A program made the translations under genes and the position numbers. From Allomyces macrogynus ATCC 38327 (lineage: Eukaryota; Blastocladiomycota; Blastocladiomycetes; Blastocladiales; Blastocladiaceae), in contig GG745351.1 in assembly GCA_000151295.1 (NCBI GenBank), positions 793,024-857,023 on the forward strand: a stretch of 64,000 nt of DNA, read 5' to 3'. Position 1 is the stretch's first letter. The number at the start of each line of letters is the position of its first letter. The notes beneath the pieces were generated by a model. It had not been told where the DNA came from, made no database searches, and saw only the letters and a program-made list of their open reading frames with translations. Below are positions 23,347 to 35,093 of the stretch, piece by piece.

Positions 23347-24317
23347 CTGTCGCGCCCGGACGCGTTCCAGCGCATCCCCGTTCAGCGCCGGGAATGAAAT
23401 ATTATTTGCTCTTGAAGAGGACAGTGGCGTGGGTCGGGTAGGCGCGCGACTCATCAGCGTCAGCCGGCACATGGTCCATTTTGTTTGGAGTGGAATGTTA
23501 GTGGAGGCTCAGCTTCTATGGGGACATTTTGACAGGTCCTTCACGATTCACGTCCTGCAGGGGCGGTATCATTTTCTGGCATAAAATCTGAGATCGAATG
23601 AGAGTACCTGGCTAACACCTCGGATCCGCTCAGAACTGTGACAGGCGTGAAGCAAACGAGGCTCTGATTAGGAGCTAATAGGTGGTGTCCGAGAAAGCTC
23701 AGGTTAGTCGATTCTCGCATGCTTGTTCTCAATGTTGAGACTTTTTTGCCCATCGTTGCACCCGGGAGCAGCACGTTCAGGACGTCCACAATCGCTTGCT
23801 ACGGTAACCGCGACATTGTTTGCAAGCAAGGCGCCACCGCGCTACCAATACGTATAGCACTCAGCGCGACTCTCCTGACAAGCAGTTGCGGCCGACGTGT
23901 TCACGCTCCGACAAAGTGAAGAATTGGGAGCAAATGCCTGTTAAGCAGGCTCTATGCAAGATCAAGCGGAAAACATATGTTGGGAAGACGATTCAGAATC
24001 GAACATGCAGATTCGCCTGGCAAGACCGGAAATATCCTCTCTTGAACGCTTTTGGCCCAGTCATGCATCGCCCAAACTGATGCGCGGTATAATGATGCTT
24101 GACTGACACTGCAATTCCAAAGGAGAGTGCGGAGGCAGAGTCCCAGTCCACTTGCGTCCAAGCTCGGTTTCCAAACTCTTGAAATGCAAATCAGCCAGTG
24201 TGTGATGGCACCAACGCCAAACCCTTGCCTGTTGATACTCTCCAATCTACCGTGACCGTCAGACTCTCGCTCGTGCTCTGATTCGTCCCAGCCGGCACAA
24301 GCGACGCCGACGGGTGC
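23347..24317. other. Gene-free stretch
   Basis: About 970 bp between the relic's promoter and the end of the kelch-like membrane protein gene. Composition is closer to balanced AT/GC than the genes. Open frames are short and show no family features. No tRNA, repeat array or transposon end was recognised. Confidence 0.5.
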
Positions 24318-26174
24318 TCATCCAGCGACGTCCTCCTGCCCGGCACCACCAGCACCGGGCCCGACCATCCCCATTGGCGCTTGCTGCTGCTGCTGCTGCT
24401 GCTGCACCGTCGCGCCCGCCACTTCATCTGCGCCCACTTCGCGCGGCACCGCGCCCCACGTCATCGCCCACCACCATCCGGACCACCACTGCACGTACGC
24501 CGCGTCCGCCACAGCCCCTTCATCGCGCCCATACCGCGGATATTGCGGCCCAAGCCCCTCCGGCGGCGTCGGAATCACGAGCGGCATCGACGGCCGTTCG
24601 CGTTCGGCCTTGCGCGCGGCGTTGCGGCGTTTTTGGACTGAGTACCACCACCAGAACCGGCGAATGAACCGCAGGCCGTAGATCGAACCGAGCACAATCC
24701 CGACGATTGCGCCCACGCCGAGACCGTGCCGCGGCGACCAGACTTGGCCGAGCGGAACGTACGCGGGCGCCCAGGTGCCGGTGAGGGTGGACGTGGACGG
24801 GTCGTAGTCGAGCAGGATCGCGGAGAGCGGGAGGGTGTGTTTCGGCGCGCGGATGGTGGCGGGGCGGGATGCGGACCCACCAGAGGCGAGGAACAGGTGG
24901 TCGTCGTGTATGGCGAGCGCAGGGGCCGAGGTGGAGGTGAGCGCGGCAGGGGTCCAGTTGGTGCCGATGTCGGGGATGGTGATGGGGACGGGTTGGAAGG
25001 GCGTGGCAAGCGCGAGGTTCGCGTACTCGAGCGTCAGGTTGGACCCGTGTCGCGCGCCGGCAACGAGGAGGAACGTCCATCGCGCGTCGCGCGTCGTGTA
25101 GGTCGTGGCTTGCACCGAGTCGTAGCCGTTCGTGAGCGGGTGCGGGTACTGCGTTGGTGGGTGGAGAAGGCGTGAGTTGTGATTTCGCGCCGGAAAATAT
25201 CAAATTTCGATGCACTGACCTGGTCCCAGGTGCCGTTGGCGACGTGGTAGGTCCAGACGTCATGCAGCCACGTGCTGTTGGCGGTCGTCCCACCCGCAAG
25301 GACCAACCGGTTTGCATCGTATCGGATCAGGGCACCAAAACCTCTAGCGACGGGTCTTGCGGTCGAGGAAGCATTGGCAGGAGCGAATGGTGCGAGCGGT
25401 TCGGACTGTACTATGAATCGACGTTTCGGGTGCAAGCGTAAACAATGAGCTTCAATCCATTGTGACAAAATCAAGAAGCAATGAATTACGAACAAGATTC
25501 GATCGCCACAGGGTCGGATCAGGCCTCGGCCACCCGCCAAACGCATACACCCCGTTCCCCACCTCGCTCGTCTTAGCCGCGTACGAGATGGGCACGATGC
25601 CCGCTGAATACGCCGGGTGGCTGACGACGGGCCCCGCGATCCCATCGTGGCCCACGTTGTCCTTTGTTGCATTCACGACATTGTGCACGACCCACGGTCT
25701 CCTCGCGTCCGCATCTTCGCCGAGCGGGTGCATCCACAAATCGACCACCTCCGACGTGGCATTATCGCGCTGCACGGCCACCGGCAACCACGCGCCCTCG
25801 GGCACTGTCCAGTCGGCCGTCGTCACAGCCTCGTCATCCGGGTCCGTCAGATCGACAACACGCGACAAGTCGACTGCGGCCACGTCAATGCACTCGGCCC
25901 CCGTGTTCGCTGCCCGTCCACCCATCACATAAAGCACGGACGAGCGCGGAAGGTAGAGCATTGCCGACCTCGTGAGCGTCGCGCCCGCGCGAATAAAGCA
26001 ATTTGACCAGCCTTCGTTGAACTGCCAGGTGACGTCGCGCGGCGATGGCGGGCCATTGACGGTCCAGGTGAGGAGCAGCGCGGCAAATGCGATAGTAAGG
26101 CCGATGGGCACGCAATACGGCAGCCGCTGCATCAGGCGCACGGAAAAGCTAGCGTGCGGGATCGGTTGGCTCAT
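24318..26174 (-). CDS. Kelch/galactose-oxidase-like membrane protein with two membrane segments
   Basis: Exons 26174..25490, 25410..25220 and 25148..24318 give about 568 aa; donors GTAATT and GTCAGT. The ATG at 26174 (MSQPIPHASF) comes before an N-terminal hydrophobic segment (VPIGLTIAFAALLLTWTV, about residues 24-41) that could be a signal anchor. Kelch-type Gly-Gly repeats follow: VLYVMGGRAANTG, GVYAFGGWPRPDP and RLVLAGGTTANSTWLHDVW, suggesting an outside beta-propeller. A second membrane helix (LGVGAIVGIVLGSIYGL, about residue 435) leads to a basic cytosolic tail with aromatic YPRYGRDEG, WWSGWWWAMTW and an eight-Gln run. Several N-glycosylation sites occur before the second helix. This layout recurs in fungal surface proteins of unknown ligand; no catalytic function is claimed. 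Confidence 0.8.
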
Positions 26175-26532
26175 GCTTGACTGCTGAGTGTCGCCGGGTC
26201 GAGCGTGAGGACAGGGCACAGCGCGATTAGAATGCTTGCAGTTCTGTTGCAAAATCGGTGCCCAGAGAGATGGATTGGTCGGTGTTGGTGCTGTGGAAGT
26301 CGAAAGTCGCTAAGAAGCGAGCCGAGGCGGGTTTGCCTCGATTTGCCTTCGCCAAGCATCAAGTTTGCGACCCGCTGAACACATCTTCGAGGTGTCAGAT
26401 CGTCATTTCTGCCCTAACTCACATCAACACGCAAAATGCTCCCAGTGGAGAAGGCGCAGGAACAATTGAAAAAGCCAATCTTATACGTGTTTCAACATGC
26501 TACAACAGCCGCGATCTCGCGCCGATCACACA
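26175..26532. promoter_or_regulatory. Upstream region of kelch-like gene and 3' flank of PMM
   Basis: 358 bp between two minus-strand genes. It must contain the kelch-like gene's promoter and the phosphomannomutase 3' region. No distinct motif recognised. Confidence 0.4.
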
Positions 26533-27481
26533 TCAGACGCCAAACATCTTGGTCAGCTCCTGCATCGTATCGTCGGGCTTGGTCACAGCATGCCCGACAA
26601 CACTAGGGTGTGTGTAGATTTCGTGGTCGTTGCCGCCCTTGTGCGTCTTGTCGCCAAAGAAATGAATCGTCTTGAATTTGTCTTCCTGCACGTGGCGCAG
26701 GCAGTAGGTCTTGTCCCAGCCGGTCGGGAACACGTCAAACGAGATTTCGCCGCCAATCGAGTAGGTCAGGCCATAGTCGGCAAACTCGCGGCGCAGCGCC
26801 TCGATCATGGTCTTGCGAATATGGTGCTTGTGGTCGTACTGTTCGAATTCCTTGCGCTCGGTGCGCGAGCAGTTGCGGCCAATGGGCGAGACGTTGATCA
26901 TGCCGTTGCGGAACTCGATGAAGGTGCCGCTAGGAAGTTGGTGGAAGTGCGCGTCGCGTCAGGGTCACGCGTCGCAGTGGCAATAAAAGTGGGTGGAGAA
27001 GCATCAGCGCGCGCGTGCGTACCGCTTGACGGGAATGTCGAGGTCGGCAATGTATCGCAGAATGAAGTTGGCGAGCTTCTGGTACTTTTGCTCGCCGAGC
27101 CAATGGATGAAGCTTTGCGACGCGAGCGGCTGGCCCAGGCGGTAGGCCGTAAGCCCGTTTTCGGAAAAGCAGTAGTCGAACATGTCGAGGGCTAGGTCGG
27201 GCACGAAAATGTGAGCGGCGGGTACGCGTCGCGGTGGCCCTGCGCGGTTTGATCAACGCACCGTTCGCGCCGAGCTGTTCAAGCTGCTTGGCAAAGTCGC
27301 TGCCGCCGACAAACCCGACGACCACCTTTTTCCGGAGCCGCGCGAGCTGCGCGATCATGTCGGGCGACGCGGTCTTGCGCGCGGGCGTGAGCGTGCCGTC
27401 AACGTCGAACAGGACCAGCGTGGTCGGGTCCTCCTTGTCGGCCCAGCGTGCCGTGGCTGGTGCAGGTGCGTTGCTGGCCAT
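26533..27481 (-). CDS. Phosphomannomutase (Sec53/PMM type)
   Basis: Cytosolic HAD-superfamily enzyme converting mannose 6-phosphate to mannose 1-phosphate, the step leading to GDP-mannose for glycosylation and GPI anchors. Exons 27481..27262, 27191..27023 and 26929..26533 give about 261 aa, near the usual 250. Landmarks: catalytic [62 protein letters not shown], and the end [19 protein letters not shown] with [17 protein letters not shown]. Donors are GTGCGT and GTACGC. All catalytic positions expected from the family appear present, so it should be active. Confidence 0.96.
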
Positions 27482-28919
27482 GGTGCTGGTGCAGGTGCTG
27501 GTCGTGTCGCGTCGTGTCGGGCCGACGCGGTTCAAGGGCGGGAAGAGGTGAGGGAGAACCAGTGTCGAGGGCGGATTGGAGGTGCGCATCCTTGGCGTGC
27601 GGCCAGCGGCAGTCGAGGTGGCGAGGAGCGCGATGGGGCAAATAAGGGGCAAATGTGCACAAATGCGTTGCAGATCACGGCATTTAGCCCAATTTCGCGC
27701 GAATAGGCAGGGCGCGACGCGTCCACGTGCAAAGAGCCGCCCCAGCCCCCGCCCAGGTGGCCCGGCCTGCCAAGCGCTCTTCAACCACGTCGCTGCGCCG
27801 CACCGGCATCGCCTCCTCGACGCGGTCCGGCCTCTTCCTTCTCCCTGCGCACCTCTCTCTTCCTTGCCTCTCTGACCACTGCTGCAACCCGCCCGCACGC
27901 GGCCGCATCTCGACCTTCCGTACGTGTCCATGCCACCGCCGACTGGAGAACGACAAGCAGCCGAGCGAGCGAGCAGGCGAGCAACTCGGGCACCACCGGC
28001 GCGCTCCAGCCCGCTCCACGATGAAGACTTCAATTTAGTAAAAGGTTTGAGGTTTTCGTCGCGCTCTCCGTGCGCCGTGCGTGCGCCGTGCTGTGCTCCC
28101 GTTGCGGCCGTGAGCGCGGTGCTCTCCCGCAACTCTGGCGTCAACCCATGGGCCCGCGCGTTTGAAGCCGTTTGGCCTCGAGTCTTCCCGGCCGTCTTCG
28201 TAAAACGGGCCCAAGATGGACTGAAAAGCACCGCTCGGAGACGCTGTTCTCCACCATGCCGGCACGCGCTCGTTTGCATTCACCACGGCGTGTCGGAAAG
28301 GCGGGCGGCGACATGTCCGCGACGCGCGCATCTCTTGAGCCCGCTGGTGGCGCTCCGCGAGTTGTCGGAGCCCAGCTCGTTCTCATTGGGGAACGAGTCG
28401 CGGGTGGATACTGCGCGCAAGATGTCCGACCAGCGGCACTAATAATTGCACCGAGCGCCGGAGCGGATGGGCTCGCGTGTGAGGAGGTGTCGCGAGATGG
28501 ACGACGACGGCGGTTCGGTCGTCTTTGTTCCCCGCCCTTGTCGGTCCGGCGGTCGCGTTTAGGGGCGTCGCTCGCGTCTGATGCGCCATTGTGCTGCTCG
28601 AGCGTGAGTGTGCGTCTCGGATGCGTCTCGTCGGCTGACTTGGTTGGGGTGGCACCGCGTCGTCGTTGTCGCTGTGACGACGAGCTGCGCGTCGGTACCG
28701 TGTTGGACGTGGGCGGAGCCATCGTGGCGCACGCGCGGACGCTGGAGAACGTGCTCGACGTGGACTAGATGACAACAGCCTTGAGAGTCTGAGCCGGTGC
28801 CCGCTTGCTCACTTTCTCGCTCGACTTGCTCTTGATCTTCTCTCGATACTGTCTTGGTCGTTTGACGAAACTAACTCGACCTATACTGTTGCGGCTCTAG
28901 TTTCGCATCCAACTTCACC
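27482..28919. other. Long upstream region between PMM (-) and metacaspase (+)
   Basis: 1.4 kb separate these divergent genes. It holds both promoters and possibly one small gene on the minus strand (see the entry at 28141). Open frames occur on both strands, as expected in high-GC DNA, and none matches a known family. Pyrimidine-rich tracts near 27830-27880 and 28790-28860 could be promoter-proximal. Confidence 0.45.
28141..28722 (-). CDS. Possible basic, disordered small protein (doubtful)
   Basis: An ATG-started open frame ([14 protein letters not shown]) of 193 codons. Its first 100 residues are Arg/Ser/Thr-rich with GC-rich third positions like the real genes. The second half looks less coding-like, and another frame at 28035-28331 has more protein-like composition. 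It could be the first exon of a spliced gene, or simply promoter DNA of the metacaspase. No domain recognised. Confidence 0.22.
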   Translation of the reverse strand: MAPPTSNTVPTRSSSSQRQRRRGATPTKSADETHPRRTLTLEQHNGASDASDAPKRDRRTDKGGEQRRPNRRRRPSRDTSSHASPSAPALGAIISAAGRTSCAQYPPATRSPMRTSWAPTTRGAPPAGSRDARVADMSPPAFPTRRGECKRARAGMVENSVSERCFSVHLGPVLRRRPGRLEAKRLQTRGPMG

Positions 28920-30293
28920 ATGTCGTTCCTCCGTGGCTTCACCGACAAGATCAAGGACAAGGTCGGCGACGTGATTGCCGACATGGTCGACGAGAAGCGC
29001 GGCCATGGCCAGGAGGGCGGCGGCGATGGCGAGTCGTCGATGGCCCCGACTGAGCGGCTCACGTCCAACTGCACGTGCGTTGATGTCTTTTTGCCAACAA
29101 ATATCTTGTCCCAAGCCAGTTTTACTGACCTGCACACATCGTTCATGTCCCCAGGGGCCGCAAAAAGGCGCTCTTTGTTGGCATCAACTACAAGGGCACC
29201 AAGGCCGAGCTGCGCGGGTGCATCAACGACGTGCACAACATTTCGTCCTACCTGTTCGGCAACTGGGGCTTCTCGCGGCAAAACTCGGTCATTCTCACCG
29301 ACGACCAGTCGGACCCGAACGCGCTGCCCACCAAGAACAACATTCTCGCCGCGATGCAGTGGCTCGTGCGTGACGCGCAGCCCAACGACGTACGGCTCCT
29401 CCCCATTCCCTGTGCATGCCCACATGCGAACGCTGACGCTTTTCGGTTGGTTTCTAGTCGCTGCTCTTCCATTACAGTGGCCACGGCTCGAAGCAGAAGG
29501 ACGAGGACGGCGACGAGGCAGACGGCCACGACGAGACGATTGTGCCGCTCGACTACGAGAAGGCCGGCCAGATCACCGACGACACGCTGCACGAGGTCCT
29601 CGTCAAGAACCTGCCGGCCGGCGTGCGCCTGACTTGCGTACGTGGGATCTTATCCGTGTTCTCCGGACAGCTTGACTGCAAACTGACTTCCCCGAACCAT
29701 CTCCACCACAGATCATGGACTGCTGCCACTCGGGCACGATCATCGACTTGCCGTTCGTCTACAACGTCAAGGGTGAGATTGAGATGACGCTGTCGAAGCG
29801 GCGCACGGGCGAGGCGATTGATCTGCTCAAGCAGGCCGGTATGGCCTACTCGTCGGGCGACAAGATGGGGGCGCTCATGTCGGCCGCGCAGGGTATGAAG
29901 CTGCTGTTCAAGCCGCCGCCGCCGCAGCAGTCGGAGGAGGCGCTCAAGGTGCAGCGTGAAAAGGCCTCGGCCGCCGACATTCTCTCGTTCTCGGGGTACG
30001 CGGTTTCCTGTCCCAGGCTTCGAACCGACTTTGACGACGGGGATTCTGACGTTATTCGCCCAATTTTCAGTTGCCGTGACGACCAGACGTCGGCTGACGC
30101 GCAAATCGGCGGCCAGTTCACGGGCGCGCTCTCGCACGCGCTCATCCAGACGCTCTCGCAGAGCAACGGTCACGACCTGACCTTCACGCAGCTGCTCGAG
30201 AGTGTCCGCGACATTCTCAAGAATGGCTACTCGCAGATCCCGCAAATGTCGTCGGGCCGTCTCGTCGACCTGAACTCGCGCTTCTGCCTGTAA
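28920..30293 (+). CDS. Type I metacaspase
   Basis: Caspase-fold cysteine peptidase expected to cleave after Arg or Lys, linked in fungi to protein quality control and stress death. Exons 28920..29074, 29155..29389, 29458..29637, 29712..29995 and 30071..30293 give about 358 aa. Catalytic dyad: His in [11 protein letters not shown] and Cys in IMDCCHSGT. Other landmarks: [38 protein letters not shown], and [11 protein letters not shown] with SHALIQTL in the small subunit. The prodomain is short (about 50 residues, [14 protein letters not shown]) and lacks the usual long Pro/Gln-rich region and zinc finger. Donors are GTGCGT, GTACGG, GTACGT and GTACGC. The exon breaks fall neatly between catalytic blocks. 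Confidence 0.95.
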
Positions 30294-31025
30294 GGCATCG
30301 CCGTGCGCATGCGTGTGTGCGGGTGAGTCCCGGACAATTCTTGGCGGTTGGCCAGTTTGAAGTGACACTGGTCGGATCGGCCGTTTCGGTTCATTCCTCC
30401 CCGTCTGTTCTTCTCGCTCCTTGCCCTTGCGCAATCTCTTCGCCAACCTCATCATCGCTTTGTTTGCTCCCTTGTTTCGTGTACAACTGTCAATATTTTA
30501 TGACGACGCTTGCTTTGTAATTGTTGGTGGATCCGACTTGAGCGATGCAGACGCATTGAAAGAGAGAAGTCATGGCGCTGAAGCATCATCCAGTCCGGCC
30601 AGAGACTCTCACTGCAATCGATAGTCCGTGCGCACCAAGGGGACGGTGGGGCTCGCGGTCCTTCAAACCATTTCTCTTGCTGCCGTTGCGCATCACCAAG
30701 CACCGTCAGATGGGAGACCACATCAGACCTCCGCTGGCAGAGGCCGCGGCGACTCTGTGCGCGTCCTCGACAGACCTGCGACGGCGGAAGGGCCCTCGAC
30801 AGTGCCACGGGGACAAGCCAAACGAAAACGAAGAACCCGGCAGCGTGTGGGATGAGAATGTCGCTTGAAGAAGATCGCACCCGCGATGACTCGCTCGACG
30901 ACAACGTGCAGGAGCTCGGCCGTCTTTGCGATGTGCCCAACGACGTCCGCGCGGCGGACCATCAGTAATACAACTAGAAGCACTCGAAACCACGGCAGCG
31001 CACCGCTTGCAAAACGTTCTCCACC
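30294..31025. other. Intergenic, no supported gene
   Basis: 732 bp between the metacaspase and the next plus-strand gene. Open frames exist on both strands. One minus-strand frame has a hydrophobic run near 30880-30960, but it lacks a supported start and lies across the promoter of the downstream gene. Nothing is called. Confidence 0.45.
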
Positions 31026-32527
31026 ATGGCCGGCATTCATTCCAGCAACGCGCCGCCGGTCCGACGCACTCGCAGTCAACTCGCCGCTTCCGCGACCAAG
31101 GCCGCTGACGGCACCAAGTCGCAAGTTTCGAGTCCTACCGATCTTGCCAAACTTGCAGACCGCGTTCGCGGCGCCTTCGAGCTTTTGAACCATGCATCGG
31201 CACCGGATTCGGTGGCACCGGACGTAGTGCAGCTCAAGGAATTGCTCTGTGACCTGTCGGACGAGTCGGCGCTGGCATCTGTCTTCCCCGGTGCTGAACT
31301 TGACCTTATCGCGCAATGGGTCTTCGTGGCGCGCACAGCGTCGGCCGTTGTCGAGTGGGCACGCGACGAACGGCCTGTGGTGCCGCTCGCGCGTGTCCTC
31401 AAGCACGCCGATGCGCGGCTTGCGGGGACGCCCTTGTTGACAAGGACCCGCGGGCGCGGCATGGATGGAGGTGTGGTTTGAAGCCGGGATCGGGCACATC
31501 GTCAAGGTTGGTTTGGCTTGGTGTGTCGCTACAGCTGAAGTTCGAGATGTTAACACCTGTTTGCGCATCACAGGTTCTGCTCGACGTCGAGGACGGGTGC
31601 TTGCTCCAGGCCGTGCACGAGAGAACGCTGATACACGCGCTCGACCGTCTCCACCAGGTACGCTGGGCTGAAACCGGTCGACAGACCGGAAAATCGCTGA
31701 CGCGCTTGACTCGTCTGCGCAGGCTATCAACGCGGCGGCAGCAACGGAACCGAACAAAGCCGTGACCATGGCGACTGTCGCGTCGGACGCGCTGCACGCT
31801 CTCTTTGCTCTGATTCGCACCAGTACGTCCCGCCCACTCCCTCCGGGAGACCCCATCACCCCTCACCCATGCCCCATCCGTAGCCCAACCCGACCCATGG
31901 CGCGCACACGCCCTCCCGCTCGCGCACATCGGCCTGCACTTCCTCCACATCGTGCTCGCCCTCTCCTCCGACTCCCGCACCCCGCTGCAACGCACCTGGG
32001 GCCACCTGCTCCGATCGATCGCGTCCGCGCAAGACGACCTCGCCCTCGCGCGCACCGCCGTGACCGTCCTGCGCGACGTGGCCACCACCACGAACTCCGT
32101 CACAGACTGGCTCGCCCTCGGTCGTGCACAACGTGTGCTCCTGGCCGCGGTCCAGTCGGCGCTGACGCATGACATCGATCTCAGTGACCTGGATGAGGCG
32201 CAGGTGCGTGCGGACGCGGTAGCGACGTACCGCGCGGTCCTGGCGAGGGATCCGGCATGTGCGGTCGCGGTGTGCGCGCTGGATCGGCTCGGCGTCGCGA
32301 CGAGCGAGGAGAGGGAGGCGTTTCGCGCAGTGGTGGGTGCCGCGGCGGTGCGGGCGCGCGCGGAGGAGATGAAGGTGGATAGTAAGGACGACGTGGTGGT
32401 TGTGGATGAGGTCCCGGCACAACCAAGCGGAGGTGATGAAATGGAGGTGGATGGCGAGGACGGCGTGGTCGTCGTCGATGAGATTGTGGGCCGAGGACGC
32501 GGAAGAGGTAGATGTGATGGTCATTGA
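31026..32527 (+). CDS. Hypothetical alpha-helical protein
   Basis: Exons 31026..31392, 31445..31506, 31574..31657, 31723..31822 and 31884..32527 sum to an open frame of about 418 aa. The ATG has a strong context (tccaccATGGCC). The protein is almost all predicted helix: VVQLKELLCDLSD, LDLIAQWVFVARTASAVVEWA, LIHALDRLHQAINAAAA, LAHIGLHFLHIVLAL and WLALGRAQRVLLAAVQSAL. It ends in an acidic Asp/Val-rich tail (KVDSKDDVVVVDEV repeated) and GRGRGRGR. The tail has SUMO-interacting-motif-like VVVVDE repeats, which is suggestive only. The first intron (52 nt, donor GTGTCC) is the weakest call; a one-base indel near 31440 is the alternative. I do not recognise the family. Confidence 0.65.
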
Positions 32528-32616
32528 CGAGTAGTACGCTAGCTGGAATAGGACCCAATACCTGCGCTTCGATTTTCGTCAAGTCATTATGAGCGTTTTC
32601 GGGACTGTTTAATTGC

Positions 32617-34895
32617 TCATTGCTCGGCCAAACTCTGCGCGAGCGCTAGCGCCAGCGCATTCTCCTCGTCGACGCCCGCGTTCCAGTGCGCCGCCATGTT
32701 CTGCTCTTGTCGCCGCGCGCCCTGTCCAGTCGGGACGGCGGGCTCGTACAGCTCCAGCTCCGACATGGAGAGGGCCAGCTGGAGCGACTCGGCTTCCGAC
32801 AGGTCGAGGTCACCGTTGAGCCGGCGCGCGGTGTGTTCGAAATGCGCGTGTTCCAAGTCGTCCTCGGTCATGTCGCGCACGTCGAGACGAATGTCGTGAA
32901 CTAAGCGCAAAATAGACGTCAGGATGACGGCAAAGTGCAAGAGTCGCGAAACTAGACAATAAACATACGCAATCGGTTCGACGACGTTCGTCGCATAGGA
33001 CTCGCCGGTGCTCCTGCCGTTGCGCCATTCGCATTCTGCGCTCCACCCTTCCCCGCATGCACGCGTCGTCTCACGCGCTTCTCAAGCGTGCGCACCAGAC
33101 CCGACGCAAACGCGATAAACAGTCGCGGCGGCACCGTTCCACCAACGGGCGGCGCTACCGAGACCCCAATAATCCGGTCATCGGGCGTCGGGTTCGCACG
33201 CGATCGCGCAAGCGTGCGCTTCAGGCACGTTCCTGCGACTGGGTCCCAGAGTCGCACCCACCCGGAATCGCCCGCCGACAAAATGCGCGCGGCGTCAACG
33301 TAGAGCGCGGTAATTGGTGACGCGTGTCCGTGGAGCGCGCGCGAGAGAGTAATCCGTGGCGCGGTGGGGGAAGTAAGGATCGGGAGACCGTACGTCGTGC
33401 GCAAGTCCGGCAGGAACGGCGTTGTTGCGCCCGGTGCTGGGGGTGGTGCGTCAGCGGTCGCAGTGGCGGGGTCCGCGGAGACTGGGGTTGGAGCGAGGTG
33501 TGGGTCGACGGTCCAGAGCCACAGCGTCCCTGCATGTCGCCAACGAGAACAAGCGTGCGGGTCGGCGCGTCGTCAGTGTCGACGTTCGGCGCCGGTCGTT
33601 CGTGACGGAAACACAGGTGACGGGTGCGCGACGTTGCGACGACGACGTTTCTGGACAACGTCGTAGACGGCCACGTCTGGGGACCTACTGCGCGTCACGT
33701 ACGCCCACGGGATGCGTCTTGAGCGTGTAGTTGCAACGGGCCGTGATCGGTCCTCGTCGTCTCGGCCAAACGACGCCGAGACGTGTGCAATCGGCACTCG
33801 GCCGTCGTGTCGAGCCGCGGGTCGTGGGGGGTGCGGCCAGGACGTAGAGCCGGTCGGCAGTGGCCACGACCGTCTGTGCAGATTCGGTCGCGGCAATCGC
33901 GACAATGGCTGAAGACGGGTGGAGAGTGAGCGGTGGAGAAATGGCCGTCACGGCCCGCTGGTGTTTCGGGACGTGCACCCAGACGACCGTGTTGCGTCGC
34001 GTAACGGCAACGAGCGTGTCAGGCGACCCGGAGTCGGTGGTCCACGCGACTCGCGTCAGCGCATCGGGGAGGGTCACGTCGACTTGGCGGAAGGCCGGGC
34101 CCGAAGGCTTGCAAAGCGCGAGTCGCAGGTGGCCTGACTCGTAGCCAATTGTGGTGGATTCTATGCGTGCCGAGCATCAGTGTCCACCAGAAATAAAGAG
34201 GCAGAGAGAGACTTTCGCGAGCAAAATTAATGCACGTACGGCGTAAAGTCGATGCACAACGGGACGTGCCGCTGGCTGCCGGCGTACCGACCGACCTGCG
34301 TCATGGATTTCTTGTCGAGCTGGACCTTGACAACCGTGCCTGCGCAGGTATCATCATCATGGACACGAAAACGTGGTCAGCATCGCAAATTACTCCCACT
34401 TGGCCATGTTGGCGACCCAGTACGAACCCGAGTCGCCGTACGCCAGATACACGTTCTGCGCGTCGTCCACGACCATCCGGTCCAGCCGCGGACCACGCGG
34501 CGCATAGACGGAAAACGCGGCCGTGGCCTCGACTGTCTGGCGCAGGCACGCGACGCGGCGGCGGTACTCGAGCGGCCAGCTGGCACAGAGCGCGAGTGGC
34601 GCGTCGGTCGCGCCGGAAAAGCACCGCTGGAACGCGCGTTTCCAGGCCCACGCCGACCGCATCAGCGTGTGGAAACGGTGGTCGAGGCTAGTATTTCGGC
34701 CCCGGGTCAGAGATGGGGATCTGAATGGAGATTGGGCGGGAAGGAGCCGCACGCCGAGCACGCAGCGAGGTCGCGCGGGTCGAGGAATGAGAGGACATGG
34801 ACGAGCAGCTCGTCGGGCAGGTCGAGCAGGCGCAGGAGCGGCCGAGTGGTTGGAATGACGGCAGTTGTGCCGTTGGTGGTGCTGGGCAGCATCAT
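32617..34895 (-). CDS. F-box/WD40 protein with C-terminal UIM motifs (Ufo1-like SCF receptor)
   Basis: Likely substrate receptor of an SCF ubiquitin ligase. Exons: 34895..34753, 34687..34428, 34339..34292, 34160..32969 and 32900..32617. The F-box is at the start (LLRLLDLPDELLVHVLSFLD, joining CSALDHRF). Beta-propeller segments follow, such as GYESGHLRLALCK and ALHGHASPITALYVDAARILSAGDSGWVRLWDP. The C-terminus has two ubiquitin-interacting motifs, EAESLQLALSMSE and DEENALALALAQSLAE. F-box, WD40 and terminal UIMs is the order of yeast Ufo1. Exon 4 needs three one-base changes to stay open: an extra base in the G6 run at 33826-33831, an extra base around 33600-33680 and a missing base near 33528. 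With these the length comes to exactly 642 codons. It is either a decayed gene or read error; the latter is preferred. Confidence 0.75.
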
Positions 34896-35030
34896 GCAGG
34901 CTGAAGTTGGTGGATTGATGGCTCGAAATCACGGCGCCGGGCTCGAAATAAAAAGTGCGGCTGCCGCTGACGTTGTTGCTGCCCAGAGAGAGAGGAAGCG
35001 AGGGCCAAGTTGTCGCGGAATTCGAAGAGG

Positions 35031-35093
35031 TTGGTGAAGAGGACGGTTGGTGAAGAGGGCGGTTGGAGAAGAGGATGGTTGGTTCGCGTGTCG
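35031..35093. repeat. Short tandem repeat, unit about 17 bp
   Basis: Three imperfect copies of ggttggtgaagaggacg in a row. It lies about 140 bp upstream of the Ufo1-like start and has no coding role. Confidence 0.7.

Noticed and set aside
30723..31020. Minus-strand frame with a possible membrane helix upstream of the unknown helical gene
   Set aside because: No ATG or splice site links it to a protein, and it overlaps the promoter of a supported gene.
28920..34895. Idea that metacaspase, Ufo1-like and helical genes form a functional proteolysis cluster
   Set aside because: Orientations differ, spacing is ordinary and there is no evidence of joint control; neighbouring genes in such genomes are usually unrelated.
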